Source: Smittia aterrima (taxonomy: Eukaryota; Arthropoda; Insecta; Diptera; Chironomidae). From it: a DNA stretch of 64,000 nucleotides. The notes beneath the pieces are model-generated. The model was given only the letters and a program-made list of their open reading frames with translations. It ran no database searches and was not told where the DNA came from. Made by a program: the position numbers and the translations under genes. Positions 38,026-51,709 of the stretch are shown here, piece by piece. Location of the stretch: NCBI GenBank assembly GCA_033063855.1, contig CP093830.1:12276854-12340853 (forward strand), read 5' to 3'. Position 1 is the stretch's first letter. Each line of letters opens with the position of its first letter.

Positions 38026-40920
38026 TTACATTGACAGTCTATCCTGGCACGAAATATGAAGCAAATCGCCGGAAGGCAATCGTACGAACGCAGACTGGTT
38101 AGAAAACTTTCGCTTGCACACTGAGCAAAGCGTCATTTCAGTTATCAGAAAGCTTCTTGACTCGCAACTTATGTTTTGCTCTTTTCTCTGAAGATTCTCT
38201 GAGTAGTAAAGTCCTTTTAGGATTTGCATCTTGCGTCTCTGCTGGAGTTGATGATGAAGTGACACTTCAAGGAACTTCTTTAACCGAAGTATTGGAATAT
38301 TATCGGGAAGGATCTGAAATAATCATAAAATCAAATCGAGAACATTCAAATCAATCGAATTAACTTACAGAAAGAACATTGTGTGGATTAACTCGCTTTG
38401 CATTCTTATCCAAAATATCAAGAACTGCTTCGACATCAGGCTTCAAGCACTTTGGATGAAGAGCAACATCGGAATATGGCGGTGTCGTTGGTGGATTCAA
38501 CAGAGTTCTGATCAGAATAATATAAACGTCATGATGATTTAATCCAGCTCCTGTGTAGACCTCATCACAGTATGAAATCGCCTTATCGACATCCCCAAGA
38601 ATTTGAATGTAAATCGCAAGAACTTTCTCGTGTTTTCCAAGCTTTCCTAAAACAATTGCACGTTCCTCGAACAAGTCGTTGTATGGAAACTCAACAAGAA
38701 TTTTGTCCGCTGCGTAGTAGTTCGACATTTTTAGAAAGTTTACAAGCTTCTCACGTGTTTCCTTCAGTTTCAATTTCTTCTGATGAACTTGTTCAAGATC
38801 TGGATCATTTTGGTATTCGAAAATCTTTTCTTTATATTGCGTGATGAGAATGTTGTGGAAAATCACTTTCACTTCGCTCCACACGTCGATGATATGCTCG
38901 AGATACGGAATGACGAGTGGTTTGTGACTTTTCAAAAGAAAATCGAGAACGTCAGCTCTTGGAAGATTCTCAACTTCCTGGATGTCTTCTGTGAATATCT
39001 TTAGTCCTTCTATTGGATGCTCCTGAAGAACCCAATCAGCAAACTCGAAAATTAATCGTTTGTTTTCAGCGTCAAGATGTTGCAAATATTGAATTGTTCG
39101 TTCATATCCAAAGAGTGATGAAGTCTTGAGGAGTGTCAACGCTCGTTTATGTTGTCCTTTTGTCTGATACAAGATAATGAGTTCACCATATTTCTTGTAC
39201 GATTTTAAGATCTTTTCAGACTCCTCAAGATGACAATTATTGAGGCGAATAAGCGAGGCGACGAATGAGTCATTGGTTTCAAGATAACATTTAAGCAATG
39301 TAGTGTCGATGATAGAGAGAAGAGTTTTTGGGTTTCTTCCAAATGCCTTATCATGATTGTAGTTAATTTGCTGGCGAATTTCAACGAGATAATCAATCAG
39401 AGCCATTAAACCATTCTCCAAATCTTTATCAGCGAGCTTTGGCATGTCTCTTATCAATTCCGATTGAGTTAATGATGATGACATTTTGTTGGTGAGACTC
39501 GCTGGTTCGCATGATGGTAAAAGATCTGGAAAAAGGTTGATCACATTTGTTGGATCTGTTTTGAGTTTTGAGAACTCCAACATCGCCTCTCTGAACTGCT
39601 TATTGATGAACAAATCGTAGGCGTAAAGTGTTTGAATCTCGTGAGTAATTGCATGTTTGTCATGTTCGCTTTCATCCGACATTGAAGTTAGTTGAAGTGC
39701 TAGGAACCATTTCTTATCTTGTAGAAGGTTTTGTCTTTGAGTAGCAATATCAATCGCTTCAATGCACCAAAGATGAGAGATCGAAGCAGCGAAAATCAAC
39801 CCTTGTTGACCTGACTTGCCACTAATTAGAAAGCGAGCCTTTTGCAATTCTGGAATTGTTTGGATCAAGTTATCTTTATCCAACCCGCTTGTATCGAGAA
39901 CTCGAACTTCGACAGCATCAGTAACCAAGCCAAGAAGATAAGGCTCATCCCAGACAAGCATCTGAGGCGGTTCACTCCACGCAATTGTTGGATAAGCCTT
40001 GTTCGCTTCTAGAACAGATGCTCCACTGTCTAGCTTTGATTTTCCATTCTTTGTCTCATCGGATGAAGGAATCGTGATTAGATATTCATCTTTAACTACA
40101 CCAAAATATTTCTCGTTATCGATTAATGTCATACAAGGGTCAATTGTTCGTGATGAACTTGTTGGAAACAAATCCGTCTTCTTGCGTTTTTCATCGGATA
40201 TCTAAAATAATTTATTAATTAGAGAAAAGTCTTTTCAAAAATGAATCATCACTTACATCGAAGAGAACGTATTCAGTTTTGTATCCAACGCAAATGAAGT
40301 TGCCAGTCCAAGCAAGAACCTTTGGAATGTCGTTTAATTCAATGTCGGGCGCAAACTCGAGTAGTTCATCACGCTTCCAGTACCAGAACTGAAGTTTCCG
40401 CTTGACAGCAACGCAAACTCGAACGACAAGAGTAATTTGATCTAAAAAAGAGAAAAGAAGTTTGAATGGATTTTGATGAAGTCGATAAATTCTTCATACC
40501 AGTCAGCGATTGCGTTTTCTTTACATCCATAGCAAAAGCATTGGCACCTTTGGTCTTTGCAGCCAAATGAACCAACGGGAAGTTATGCCTTGAGATATCA
40601 TTTACTGATAAAATCGAATCAGACAAAGAAAACAAAATATTGTAATCTTCTAAAACTTGAAGCTGAAGGATTGGTTTCTTGCTGAAGTTCTTATCATATT
40701 GCAAAAGCTGAAGTTCCATCCGTCCATCTGGAGATGCTTGAAAACAATACTGGAGTAGATGGCCTTGTCTAAAAAAATATTTTTAATTAGAAAACTTTAA
40801 ATTGACTGTCATCGGATGATCTCACCTTGTTCCCAAGAAGACAATATTTTTATAGGCTGCTATAGATTCTATTTGCACCGATATTTTCGATGGCTGATGT
40901 AGGACAAACGCTTTATGCAT
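38026..40920 (-). CDS. Vps39: VPS39/VAM6 HOPS-complex subunit
   Basis: VPS39 tethers late endosomes and lysosomes as part of the HOPS complex and binds Rab7. Exons in order: 40826-40920, 40500-40768, 40257-40441, 38369-40201, 38026-38313, giving 889 residues, against 886 in humans. An N-terminal citron-homology (CNH) beta-propeller spans about residues 10-280. The long alpha-solenoid region follows in the 611-codon exon. The C terminus has the zinc-binding Vps39 signature CSVCKRKF...HISC. Start 40920 gives MHKAFVLHQPSKIS, close to the family N terminus. It is head-to-head with UBA1 (302 bases) and tail-to-tail with GLRX5. Confidence 0.95.
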
Positions 40921-41222
40921 GTTAAAAGATTTTTCGTTTTTCAAAAATCTCAAAATAAAGAGTAGTTTTCTCCGGTGTCCCCTCAAAAGCCCTCGAATAG
41001 CTACGTCAAATTCTAACCCGTAAAATTCTTCCCGACGAAATCAAGTTAGTTTATCAAGTTTTACGCGATCTATAAGTGAAAAAATATTCTTTTCCCACAG
41101 ATTACCCATAGCGAAGTAGGGGGACCGCACAAAATCCTCTAGAAACATCAATATTTCTTGCAAAAGCTTGAGAAATAGGAAAAACAGTCACACCAACAAA
41201 AAAACTTTTTCAAATTTGCTTG
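40921..41222. promoter_or_regulatory. Bidirectional promoter between VPS39 and UBA1
   Basis: Only 302 bases separate the divergent start codons, so both core promoters and leaders must lie here. No TATA box is obvious, as expected of broadly expressed genes. Function is inferred from arrangement. Confidence 0.5.
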
Positions 41223-44200
41223 ATGTCTGCAGTGACTCATACAGACTTTTCACCTGCCGCAAAGAAGAGAAAAATAGAGAGTGATATTGCTAATAATTCA
41301 GAATCTACTGCTTTCGGTATAACTCAGCACTCGAATTCTACGTCAGGTGAAGTGCAAAAAAATAATTCATCAGTAAATCAATCGCAGCAACAACAACAAC
41401 CAAGTACGAATCGAACAATGGCGAATGGATCGAATAAAAACGGAGAAATCGATGAGGGACTCTACAGCCGTCAGCTTTATGTATTGGGACATGAAGCAAT
41501 GAGACGCATGGCAGGAGCTGATGTACTCATCTCAGGAATTGGAGGCCTCGGAGTTGAGATTGCTAAAAATGTGATTCTCGCGGGTGTGAAGTCCGTGACT
41601 TTGCATGACGAGCAAGTTTGCTCAATCAAGGATTTATCATCGCAATACTACTTGAATGAGTCACTTATCGGTCAAAATCGTGCTGAGGCCAGCTGTGGTC
41701 AACTCTCCGAGCTCAATATGTACGTTCCAACGACCGCCTACACAGGCCAGCTGACCGAAGACTTTCTCAAGAAATTCCGTGTTGTCGTTCTCACAGCAAA
41801 CAATGAGGTCGAACACAAGCGCATCGCAGAAATTACGCGCAAATATGGCATTGCACTCATCATCTCTCAAACTCGAGGCCTCTTCGGACAGATTTTCTGC
41901 GACTTCGGACCAGAATTTACTGTTTATGACGTCAATGGAGTCAATCCCTTATCAGCTATGGTCGCTGGAATTTCAAAGGACAAGGATGGTGTTGTGACGT
42001 GTCTCGACGAAGCTCGTCATGGCTTCGAAGATGGAGATTATGTGACGTTTACTGAGGTAAGAAACGACCTTCATGCAATCGACGGAAATTCGATTCTATA
42101 AACAACTTATGTTCGTCTGTTCCGCAAGCTTGGAAAATTATTCTTTCTCCAACCGAGCGACGAATATTTTGTAAGATTGCGAAATTAGCTCTCGCATCCG
42201 GATGAGTGTCACGAGATATTTGTGTTTGTCTATTTCTTTCTATATGAGTTCAAAGACCGACAAGAACGGTATCGTAGCTAATCGTTTGTCTTTTCGGAAC
42301 GCAAACTCTCACAATATTATTCCGACATGACAAGTTGTTTATAAAATATTCATTTTTGCTTCCCCTTCATATTGACGAACCCTCTAACTAGAGAAATTAA
42401 TAATTTATTTTTGGACTTTCTGTCGCTTCGATCTCATCAATTAACGCTTACTAATGACTTGCAGGTTCAAGGAATGACGGAACTCAACCAATGCGAGCCA
42501 ATCAAGATTAAAGTACTCGGCCCTTATACATTCAGCATTGGCGATACAACAAATTTCGCAGATTACGTTCGCGGTGGACTTGTCATGCAAGTTAAAGTCC
42601 CAAAGACAATTTCGTTCAAACCTTTGGAGCAAGCTGAACGTGAACCCGAATTTGTTTTGTCCGACTGGTCCAAATTTGATCATCCACAGAGCATCAACAT
42701 TGCATTTACTGCTTTGTCGCGTTATGTCACCAAAGTTGGTCGCAGTCCTCGTCCGTGGTGCATTGGAGATGCAGCTGAATTTGTTGCCTTGTGCAAGGAA
42801 CGCGCACAGGAGCTCAAAGTTGATGAGATTAAGGAGGAATTATTGCAGATTTTCGCAAAAACTTCAGAAGGAGATCTTTGTCCAGTTAATGCCATCATTG
42901 GTGGGATCAGTGCTCAGGAAGTAATGAAAGCTTGCAGTGGCAAGTTCTCTCCAATCATGCAATTCTTCAGCTACGATGCAATCGAATGCCTGCCAGAAGA
43001 TCTCAGTGTTCTCACCGAAGACGAGTGTAAGCCAAATGGATCTCGCTATGACTCTCAAATTGCCGTCTTCGGTAAGCAGTTCCAAGAAAAAATTGGAGCA
43101 TTGCGTTACTTCATTGTTGGCGCTGGAGCTATCGGCTGCGAGCTGTTGAAGAACTTTGCTATGATGGGAATTGGCGCAGGCCCAGAAGGCGAACTTATCG
43201 TAACAGACATGGATCTCATCGAAAAGTCGAACTTGAATCGTCAGTTCCTTTTCCGCCCACACGATGTTCAATCCCCGAAATCACGTGTAGCAGCTGCTGC
43301 TGTTAAGAAAATGAACCCGTTGGTTAACGTTAAGTATCACGAAAATCGCGTTGGAGCAGAAACTGAGAACATTTACAATGATGACTTCTTTGGACGATTA
43401 AGCGGAGTTGCTAACGCTCTCGATAACGTTGAAGCTCGTAACTACATGGATCGTCGTTGTGTCTACTATCGATTGCCGTTATTGGAATCAGGAACTCTCG
43501 GAACGATGGGCAACATTCAAGTTGTTGTTCCCTTCTTGACTGAATCATATTCATCAAGCCAAGATCCCCCAGAACGCAGCATCCCCATTTGCACGCTTAA
43601 GAACTTCCCGAACGCAATTGAACACACTCTTCAATGGGCACGTGACATGTTTGAAGGAATCTTCACTCAAAACCCACAAAACGCATCGCAGTACATCAAT
43701 GATATTGGTTTCATTGAGCGCACATTGAAATTGCCAGGCGTTCAACCACTCGAAACAATGGAGTCAGTCAAGGTAAAGAATTAAAAACTTTCTAATTGGA
43801 TTTGAATTGATTTAAAGTTTATTTGTAGCGCGCTCTGATCGATGAACGTCCTTTGGTATATGCCGATTGCGTCAAATGGGCTCGCTTACACTTTGAAGAA
43901 AACTTCTCAAGTCAGATCAAACAGCTTCTTTTCAACTTCCCACCCGATCAACTGACATCGACTGGTCAGTTATTCTGGTCTGGTCCTAAGCGATGCCCTG
44001 ATGCAATCGTCTTCAATGTTGATGAAGATCTTCATTTGGATTACATTCTTGCTGCTGCTAACTTGAAGGCTGATGTCTATGGAATTGAAAAAGCACGCGA
44101 TCGTGGCCATGTCCGTGAATTGGTTAATGGCATTGTGGTAAGTTTGAGACACCTTAGAGTCTCTAAAGACTATCTTCTTACAATACTTTTCTTTTAGGTT

Positions 44201-45089
44201 CCTGCCTTCGTTCCACGAAGTGGAGTTAGAATTGCTGAGAACGACGCAGCCTTGCAACAACAACAACAGGATAATGGATCTTACGATCAAGACCGCGTTA
44301 AGACAATTGTCGACGAAATGAAAGCTCTTGATAAACCCAAATTCACAATCAGCCCATTGGATTTCGAAAAGGATGACGATAACAACTTCCACATGGATTT
44401 CATTGTCGCAGCCTCCAACTTGCGTGCAGCAAACTACAAAATCCCACCAGCTGACAAGTATAAGGTAACACGTGTAAATTTTCATTAATGGAGTTTTGCT
44501 AAATATTTTCGTTTCAGTCGAAATTGATCGCTGGAAAGATCATCCCTGCTATCGCCACAACCACATCACTTGTTTCAGGATGTGTCGCTTTAGAATTGCT
44601 CAAGCTTGGTCAAGGGTAAGCTTCATACTCAAAAACATTTTGAATTAAACTAAATATTTTCTCAATTTTAGATTCACTCAGCTCGAACGTTACAAGAGCG
44701 GTTTTGCAAATCTTGCTTTGCCTATTTTTACATTCTCAGAGCCAGCTCGCGCTAAAACCGAAAAATACTACGACACTGTTTGGAGTTTGTGGGATCGTTT
44801 TGAAGTTGAAGGAGAGATGACTCTCGAAGAGTTCATCAAATACTTCAATGATAAGCATAAACTCGAAATTACGATGATCTCGCAGGGCGTTTGCATGTTA
44901 TACTCCTTCTTCCAACCGAAGGCAAAGCTTGCTGAACGCATGACGATGACAATGACGGATGTCGTGCGCAAAGTATCAAAGCGTCCAATCGCTCCTCATG
45001 AGCGCGCCTTAGTTTTCGAAATCTGCTGCAACGATTTAAACGGTGAAGACGTCGAGGTGCCCTATGTTCGCTACACGCTTGGCAATTAA
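41223..45089 (+). CDS. Uba1: Ubiquitin-activating enzyme E1
   Basis: Activates ubiquitin with ATP and passes it as a thioester to E2 enzymes. Exons are 41223-42056, 42465-43772, 43829-44137, 44198-44464, 44518-44615 and 44672-45089, giving 1077 residues, against 1058 in humans. The inactive adenylation half has GIGGLGVEIAKNV. The active half has GAGAIGCELLKNFAMMG and the ATP/Mg segment DMDLIEKSNLNRQFLFR. The catalytic Cys is residue 654 (SIPICTLKNFP; codon 43590-43592). The C-terminal ubiquitin-fold domain recruits E2s. The N-terminal 66 residues contain a KKRK nuclear-signal-like patch, QQQQQ and a second Met at residue 66, so nuclear and cytosolic isoforms are possible. Intron 1 (42057-42464) is 408 bases with nothing else seen in it. 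Confidence 0.98.
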
Positions 45090-45887
45090 ATCTTTGAATG
45101 AAAGAAAATCGCGAGAAGAAGAAAATATTTTTTCATAAAACTATTGCTGAGTCCCAATGTCAAAATTCACGATATTTTTCATGTTAGATTATTTCTTCGA
45201 GTACATGCTTTTCTTCAGATCTTCTTAAATGTCTCTAGCGAGTTTTATTTACTTTGTCGATTCAAATCGTAGTTATTTAACTTGAAGTTTCATTTGAATC
45301 ATAATTTTGTAAGAAAATTTATCATAAAAACATTTTCTTTCACAATTTCACAATTTGTCATTCAACTTTTCGCTGTAAACAATATCCGGAGATTATCCAG
45401 GAAAATAAATAATATCTAAGAAGACTTTGAATGAAGATGAAATTTGAAAAATTAACGGAGCTTTCTGTCAATTTGTGAAGAACAAATCTTTGGTTTTGAC
45501 ATGTTTCTTGTTTCGTGAGAACTATTTAACAATAGAGTAATCGGAGTGCGAAGATTCATTGAATAATCCTTTTAAAGAATACAATAAAACAAAAATGAAG
45601 ATTGTAACTCAATCACTTAATAATAAATTAGATCTTTGAATAAAGGAAATCGCTGCATTTGAAATAAAATTGATTTTTCTTCTGAAAATTTAAATTAGAA
45701 AAACACCATTTTCTTATTTTCAAGGTCATCTTGCTTTTACTACATCAATCTTAAATTCATTTAATATAAAAAAAAGAGTTGAAAACATTATTAACTGAAA
45801 AGGATCGTGGGTCGCATCTGTATCCTTTAAATCGACTTAAAGAAAACTAAATGAAAATAATAATCTGCCTAAGTCTTCTTATCTCAC
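45090..45887. other. Intergenic DNA between UBA1 and ATRX 3' ends
   Basis: Very AT-rich DNA between two convergent stop codons. It must hold both 3' UTRs and poly(A) sites; several AATAAA and TTTATT words occur. No gene seen. Confidence 0.6.
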
Positions 45888-48800
45888 TTAATCAATTTCA
45901 ATCACTGATCCGAGGACTTTTGGAGGCGACTTTCGCCTCATCTGCTGTGCAAGCATTTGTTGACGTTGTTGGTGATGTGCCATACGAAGAAATTGTTGCT
46001 GTCTTTCCACAAGCTGTGTAAAATAAGTTTTATTATAATTTTGAAATGAAACATTTTTTATTTACGAACCTGAGAACTCATTGAGGAACTTCCTGATCTT
46101 GATGTTGATGGGAGAGCGTGCATACTGTTGTAGGTTTGCTGCATCATATTTTCGTTGACACGAAACTGTCCGCCGTAATTCTGCGGCACTTCAAGAGAGC
46201 TCGACAAAGCAATCAATTGTTGGTAAAGCTAGAAATGGAATATTCAAAATAAAACTATTTAGAACAATTTGATGTCAATCACTTACCGTTAGCTCACCAC
46301 GTTCCATTTGTCTGTAAAGCTCTTGCATAAGAATTGGAATCGCTTGCTTTACATCAGTGTCGGACAAATGTGGGTTGTCTAGACGAGCCTTCATCGATAG
46401 CAGTTTAAGTAAAACGTCGGTTCGAATGCCAAAAATGTTATTTGATGTCACAGGGCCAATGCCTCGTGGTTGCTGTTGGACATAATTAGGAACAAACTGC
46501 GGACGATTCTTCTCTGCTTCAAACTCTTCCCATGCCTGCTTTCGCTCTTCTTCCCCAAGTGTCTCCTCCTCTTTATTCTCAAGCAACGTATCATGCTCGT
46601 GATATCTGTAGATAACTTCTTCAAATTTACTCAACATGTTTGCAAAGAGACGATCTTTTGGAAGAAGCGGAAGTATTCTTTCATCATCAGGTTCCAAGTC
46701 GTACTTGTACAACTCAGCGAGATCATTCTGATTGTAGTGTCGATCAATTTGTTGTTCATCGATGACACGCTTGGAGATCGCTTGCTTTGTCACCTGACGC
46801 TCGTAGATCTTCTCTTCCATAGTTCCGAGAGCTAAGAAGCGATAAATGTAGCAGGGCTTCTTCTGTCCAAATCGATAAACTCTGAAGATGCTCTGAATGT
46901 CGTGTGAAGGATTCCATGAGACATCAAAAATGATGACACGGTTCGCAGCGACCAAATTAATGCCAAGACCACCAGCACGTGTAGAAATTAAAAATAGACG
47001 AGCACGTGGGTTTGAGGGACTATTGAAACTTTTACAAGCAGCATTTCGATGTTCAACTGGCGTTGATCCATCAAGTCGATAGTAATCCATACCAAGACTC
47101 CAAGATCCGGTAAATGAGGCGGCGTTTGAATTGTTTTGAGTCTGCTCGTCGATGTGATTTAGAAAATGTTCGATAACGTCGAGAGAGTAAAGCGATTGCG
47201 AAAATACCAAACTGCCAAAAATAAAAAAAATGAAATGAATCGGAATGAGGAAGGGAAATATTTATCTGCTTACAGTTTGTCGCCGATCGCTTCGCATTCT
47301 TCGAGAATTGACATGAGAAGCATGAGTTTACTGGAATGCTCAAGATTATTCAGTTCCTCTTCGGGGCAAATTTGCATCCACCATTCTGTAGGATTCTCTT
47401 TCCTCGATGCCTCTGCAACTTCCTCAGCTTCGTGATCAGATGGGACTAAAATTAGATTCAAAATAAATACGCAATAGTTAAGGTCGAAAAGGGCGACTCA
47501 CAGTCAGCAGCTTTTGCTCGAGTACGACGTGGCAAAGGAACATTTTTCTGTTTTTTCTTCTTCTTCTTTCCCTTCTTAGGTTCATCAGAGTTAATGCTGG
47601 CAGCATCATCATCGCTGTCATCATCTGAACTTGAGCTCGATGTTGATTTCGCGCTATCCGAATCGTCGATGAAATCTTTTAGAGATCCCTCCGACTCTTC
47701 CTCTGATTCCAAATCTTTTCGTTTTTGCATTTCTATCTCATAACGATTACTGTTGTATCTCAAGACAAGCGGAGCTGTCCAAATACGTTGAAGATTCTGA
47801 AAATCTTGAAAGAGTATCGACCCTTTCCGTCCACCGTTCTCATCATTCGAAAGCGATTTGTTTTGCATGTAGTACTTGTATAATTTGACTTGCATCGGTG
47901 TGAGCTTAATCGACATAACGTATTCGTGTTTCGGCGGCAGAAAGGGAGCAAGGACAGAATAATCGCGACGCTACAAAAGCAAAACAATGATCAATTTAAA
48001 TTCTGAAATGACAAAAAGAAAATTCTCACCTGCACGCAGCCGTCAAGCATCTTGTGAAGGACATGAGCGCGTCGTCTCATCACTTGAATATCATACTCGG
48101 TTGAGTCAGTGTATTGACCGTTAGTGATAGGATTCACGAAACGATTCAGATACTCCTGGAACTTTCCTAACAAATTCGGTTTTACAAATTGAACCATGCA
48201 ATAATCTGAAAATAAATTTGTTTTTAAGTCTTTCGAAATTAGCGAGAACTGAATGAGCAACTTACATTCTTTGAGATTATTCTGTAATGGTGTTCCAGTC
48301 AGTACAATTCGTCGTAACGTTCTCAACCTCATCATTGCTTTCGAAATCGATGTCTTTTCATTCTTGAGCAAGTGTCCTTCATCACAAACTACCAGATCAG
48401 GTCCAGGGTCGACCAATGAAGTTTGCAGCGATTCCTTAACTTTCTTCTTTAATCGACTACCGGTATCATTAGTGAGATTTCGAAACATATCGTAACTGAG
48501 AATCATAATCCCTCCATCGTTGTGCCACTCCATTAGTTTGTTTGCGCGATCGGTGTTTTGTTTGAGCTTATTAATTTCGTAGATGTAAATATCCTCCATG
48601 CCGTCGATATTTTTTAACCAGATGTTAAATTCGTTGACCCAATTGAGAACTGTGCTGAGAGGACAAACAACCAAGACTCGACTCACACCAGTTTTGTTTG
48701 TGTTCTTCAATAATGTGTGGACCAAAGTAACGACTTGTAATGTTTTTCCGAGTCCCATGCAATGGGCAAGGATGCAACCAGAACCTAAGTCATCGCAGCG

Positions 48801-51709
48801 ATCTATAGACTCAAAGCAAGCATCCCACATGAACTTAACGCCGTTTGCTTGATGCGGTTTAAGCTTTTTAACTAGTTTCTTGTCAACTTGAAGCAAAGGT
48901 TTCTTCGTTTTCTCGTCGAAATCTAATACGAGCTGAGATATCTCCTTGGCTTCTTCAGGACGCTCATCGTAGATTTGGTTATACATCTTTTGACGCTCTT
49001 CAATGCGCTGTTTACGTTCGCGTTCAATCTTTCCAGCTTCCTTGGTCGAGACATCGAGCTTGTCTGCTCGCATCATCTTTCGGATATTTTTTCTTCCGCT
49101 TTTCTTTTCTCCATTTTCATCTGGTTCATCGTCACTACTCGCAACCTTCTTGATACGTTTTCGTTTCTGTTTCGGTCGATTGTTCTCGAGATCTTCTGAA
49201 TCGTTTTCAGATTTTTCTGAGCTCGAGCTTTTGCTTGCTCTTCGCTTTGCGATCCTTTCATCATCAGAGTTATCACTTTCACTTCTGCTCTTATCCTCTT
49301 CATCAGAACTCTTCATCTTTTCATCACCAGACAGAGCATCGTAATCAGAATCATCTGCTGATGCCATTTTCGTCTTTTTTGACGGCGCTTTCGAATCACT
49401 AAAATTATAAATAGAAGATTAGAGATTTGTTTTAAAGAGAGCAGTATCGAATTTCACCTGTTGTTTGCTTGTTCCTCTTCGCTTGTTGAGATTAAACGTT
49501 TCCGATTTGCGACAGTCTTGGCTTTGGCCTATTTGGAAAGATAAAATATTCATTAGTTAAATCTAGTTAGAATAAAGTTTTGTAACTCGGCAATGGAGAG
49601 AATCGTGCGGGTGAAAATTTTAAATTGTGAAAGTCTTTTTACAATGGATTGAGTCTCATCGTCTTCTGAAGCTGCAGGATCAACTTCTTGGTTGTTGTTC
49701 GTCTCTGAGTTTTCTTTGTCATTTTGATTCTTTCGTGATGTTCGTGATGTTGGAACTTTGGGCTTCTCATCTTCACTAGATCTTCGCTTAATCTTGCGTT
49801 GTTCAATCTTTTGCTTCAATGTTTGGAAAGCAGCGTTTGCCTCAAATTTATTTCTTTTACGGAACTTCTCTTCAAGGATTTGATGTTTCTCATCTTTTGG
49901 AATGCCATCGATATGTTCAGATGCTTCAACTTCAGTTTCAGATGTGGATGACTTCGTTGAAGACTTCTTTGTTTCGATTTCTTCATCACTAAGAGAAGAT
50001 TTCTGTTGGTCATCAGAAACTGCGTCCGAATCATTTGATTCGCTCTTATTAAACTTAATTTTAAGTTTTAGGTCGCTTGTTTTCTTTTTGCGTGATGAAG
50101 AGCGAGTTTGCTTATTCTCCTGCTTCGATTTTGTAGCTTTATTCGGTGGCTGTGTCCTCCTCTTCGATCGACTAGTAGTTCTTGTTGGAATTTCTTTCTC
50201 TTCTTCCTCTGAAGAAGTTGATTTCTCTCGACGACTCTTTAACACTTTTTCATGTGCATGATCGTCCTTGTGTTTTTTCTTTTTCTTGAATAACTTTTTC
50301 TCATCAGAACTCGATTCAGAAGATGCAGCCTTTGTCTCATGTTTCCTACCAACTTTTTTTGATAGTGGCTGGTCTGATTCTTCCGATGAAGTCACAACTT
50401 TACGACCTTTTTTCTTTGTAGCTTCAGATTTTTGCGGTTTTTCGTCTTCTGATTTGTTTGAGTCTTCATCGTCAGTTTGTATTACTATTCGCGTACGCAA
50501 TTTAGCTGTTCGTGCACTGCTTCGTTCCGGGCGTTTTGGTGGCTCATCCTCGTCTAACTGACCATCACTCTCTTCATCTGAATCCTTCTTTGACTTCTGT
50601 TTCCCGCGCTTCTTCTTTGGTGATGTCTCTGCTTCTTGAACTGGTTTCTCTATTTCTTTTGCCTGCTCTGGTGCATTGCGATCGATCTTTGATGTGCTGA
50701 TCATGTTCTCGAAGTCATCGGTCTCAGTCCACATCTCTTCATCAATTCGATAACTTTTCATAAGTTTATTGACGTTGTTCGGCATCTTCTCAAGACTCAC
50801 TTGAAGATCCTTAGATTTCTTCAAGATATCAATCGTGTTTCCATTTAGGAATTTGTCATTTGTACTATTACTCGCTTTGCTGCTTCCACCCCGCAACTTT
50901 TTTCCCTTTCGATTCTGTGATTCGTCATCTGATGATGAACTTATAATTTCGGCAGCATCACTGCTTTCACTGCTGATTTCAATGAAAGATGTGTTTTTCT
51001 TTGATTTACGAAGTGATTTATTCGCTGAAGACTTCTCAGGTTTATCGAGTACTTCTGGTTTCAGTAGTTGAGTTAATGGCACTAAACGTAGCACTGGCTT
51101 CGCTTCGGTAGCATCTTCTTCTTCATCGGGATCATCATTTGATGGTTTATCGTCAGCTTCTTTTTCCTTCAAAGGATTATAAGAATCGCTGTCGACTTCT
51201 GCCGCCATAGCAGATTTTGATTCGGGTATTTCTTCGAGCAAACTCTCTTCGCTATCAGACTTTGAACCATTTTTCTTGGGACTGTTCGTTGGTTTACTAA
51301 GTTCTTCGTCTTTCTTAGGCTCTGCCGTTGACGAGCTCTTCGGAGCATCCTTAGCCTTTGGCACTGGCATCTCTCTCATCAAGTCGAAAGGATCCTTTTC
51401 TGGCTCGGAATCATGTTTTTCATCTTCATCATCCGACAAGCTCATCTCAGATTTGCTTTCAGAATCAGAATTCTTTTTCGACCTCGCTTTCTTTTTGGAA
51501 TCTTTACTTAGAGAATAGCGAGCAGATTTTTTGCTTCCTGAACTCTTCAGAGCTGATTCCTGCTCAGTTGAACTTACGCTATCTTTGACTGGTAGAGCTG
51601 TCTTCTTTTTGCTTATAGTTTCATCCACGTTATCTGCCGATTCATCTGAGGATTCATGAATCGCCACTTTCGAACTCTTCGGTCCAGCTCTTTGTCGTGT
51701 CTTAACCAT
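45888..51709 (-). CDS. XNP: ATRX/XNP-family SNF2 chromatin remodeller without ADD domain
   Basis: A nuclear ATPase that remodels nucleosomes and maintains heterochromatin. Exons in order: 49643-51709, 49458-49528, 48266-49398, 48030-48205, 47502-47970, 47274-47445, 46287-47211, 46070-46228, 45888-46013, giving 1765 residues. The first about 690 residues are disordered Ser/Lys/Glu/Asp. The ATPase then shows HCMGLGKTLQ, VLVVCPLSTVLNWVNE, the Walker B VVCDEGH and TGTPLQNN. The helicase C lobe has LLVFSQSL, TRAGGLGINLVAANRVI and QSIFRVYRFGQKKPCYIYRF, with the ATRX-type YERQVTKQAISKRV. A Ser/Asp/Lys insert separates the lobes. No cysteine-rich ADD finger is present, as in Drosophila XNP, where it is a separate gene. 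The donor at 49642 is chosen to join the frames and is the least certain junction. Confidence 0.95.

Noticed and set aside
49902..51588. Several plus-strand Ser/Phe/Leu-rich frames
   Set aside because: Antisense of the Ser/Lys/Glu low-complexity N terminus of ATRX.
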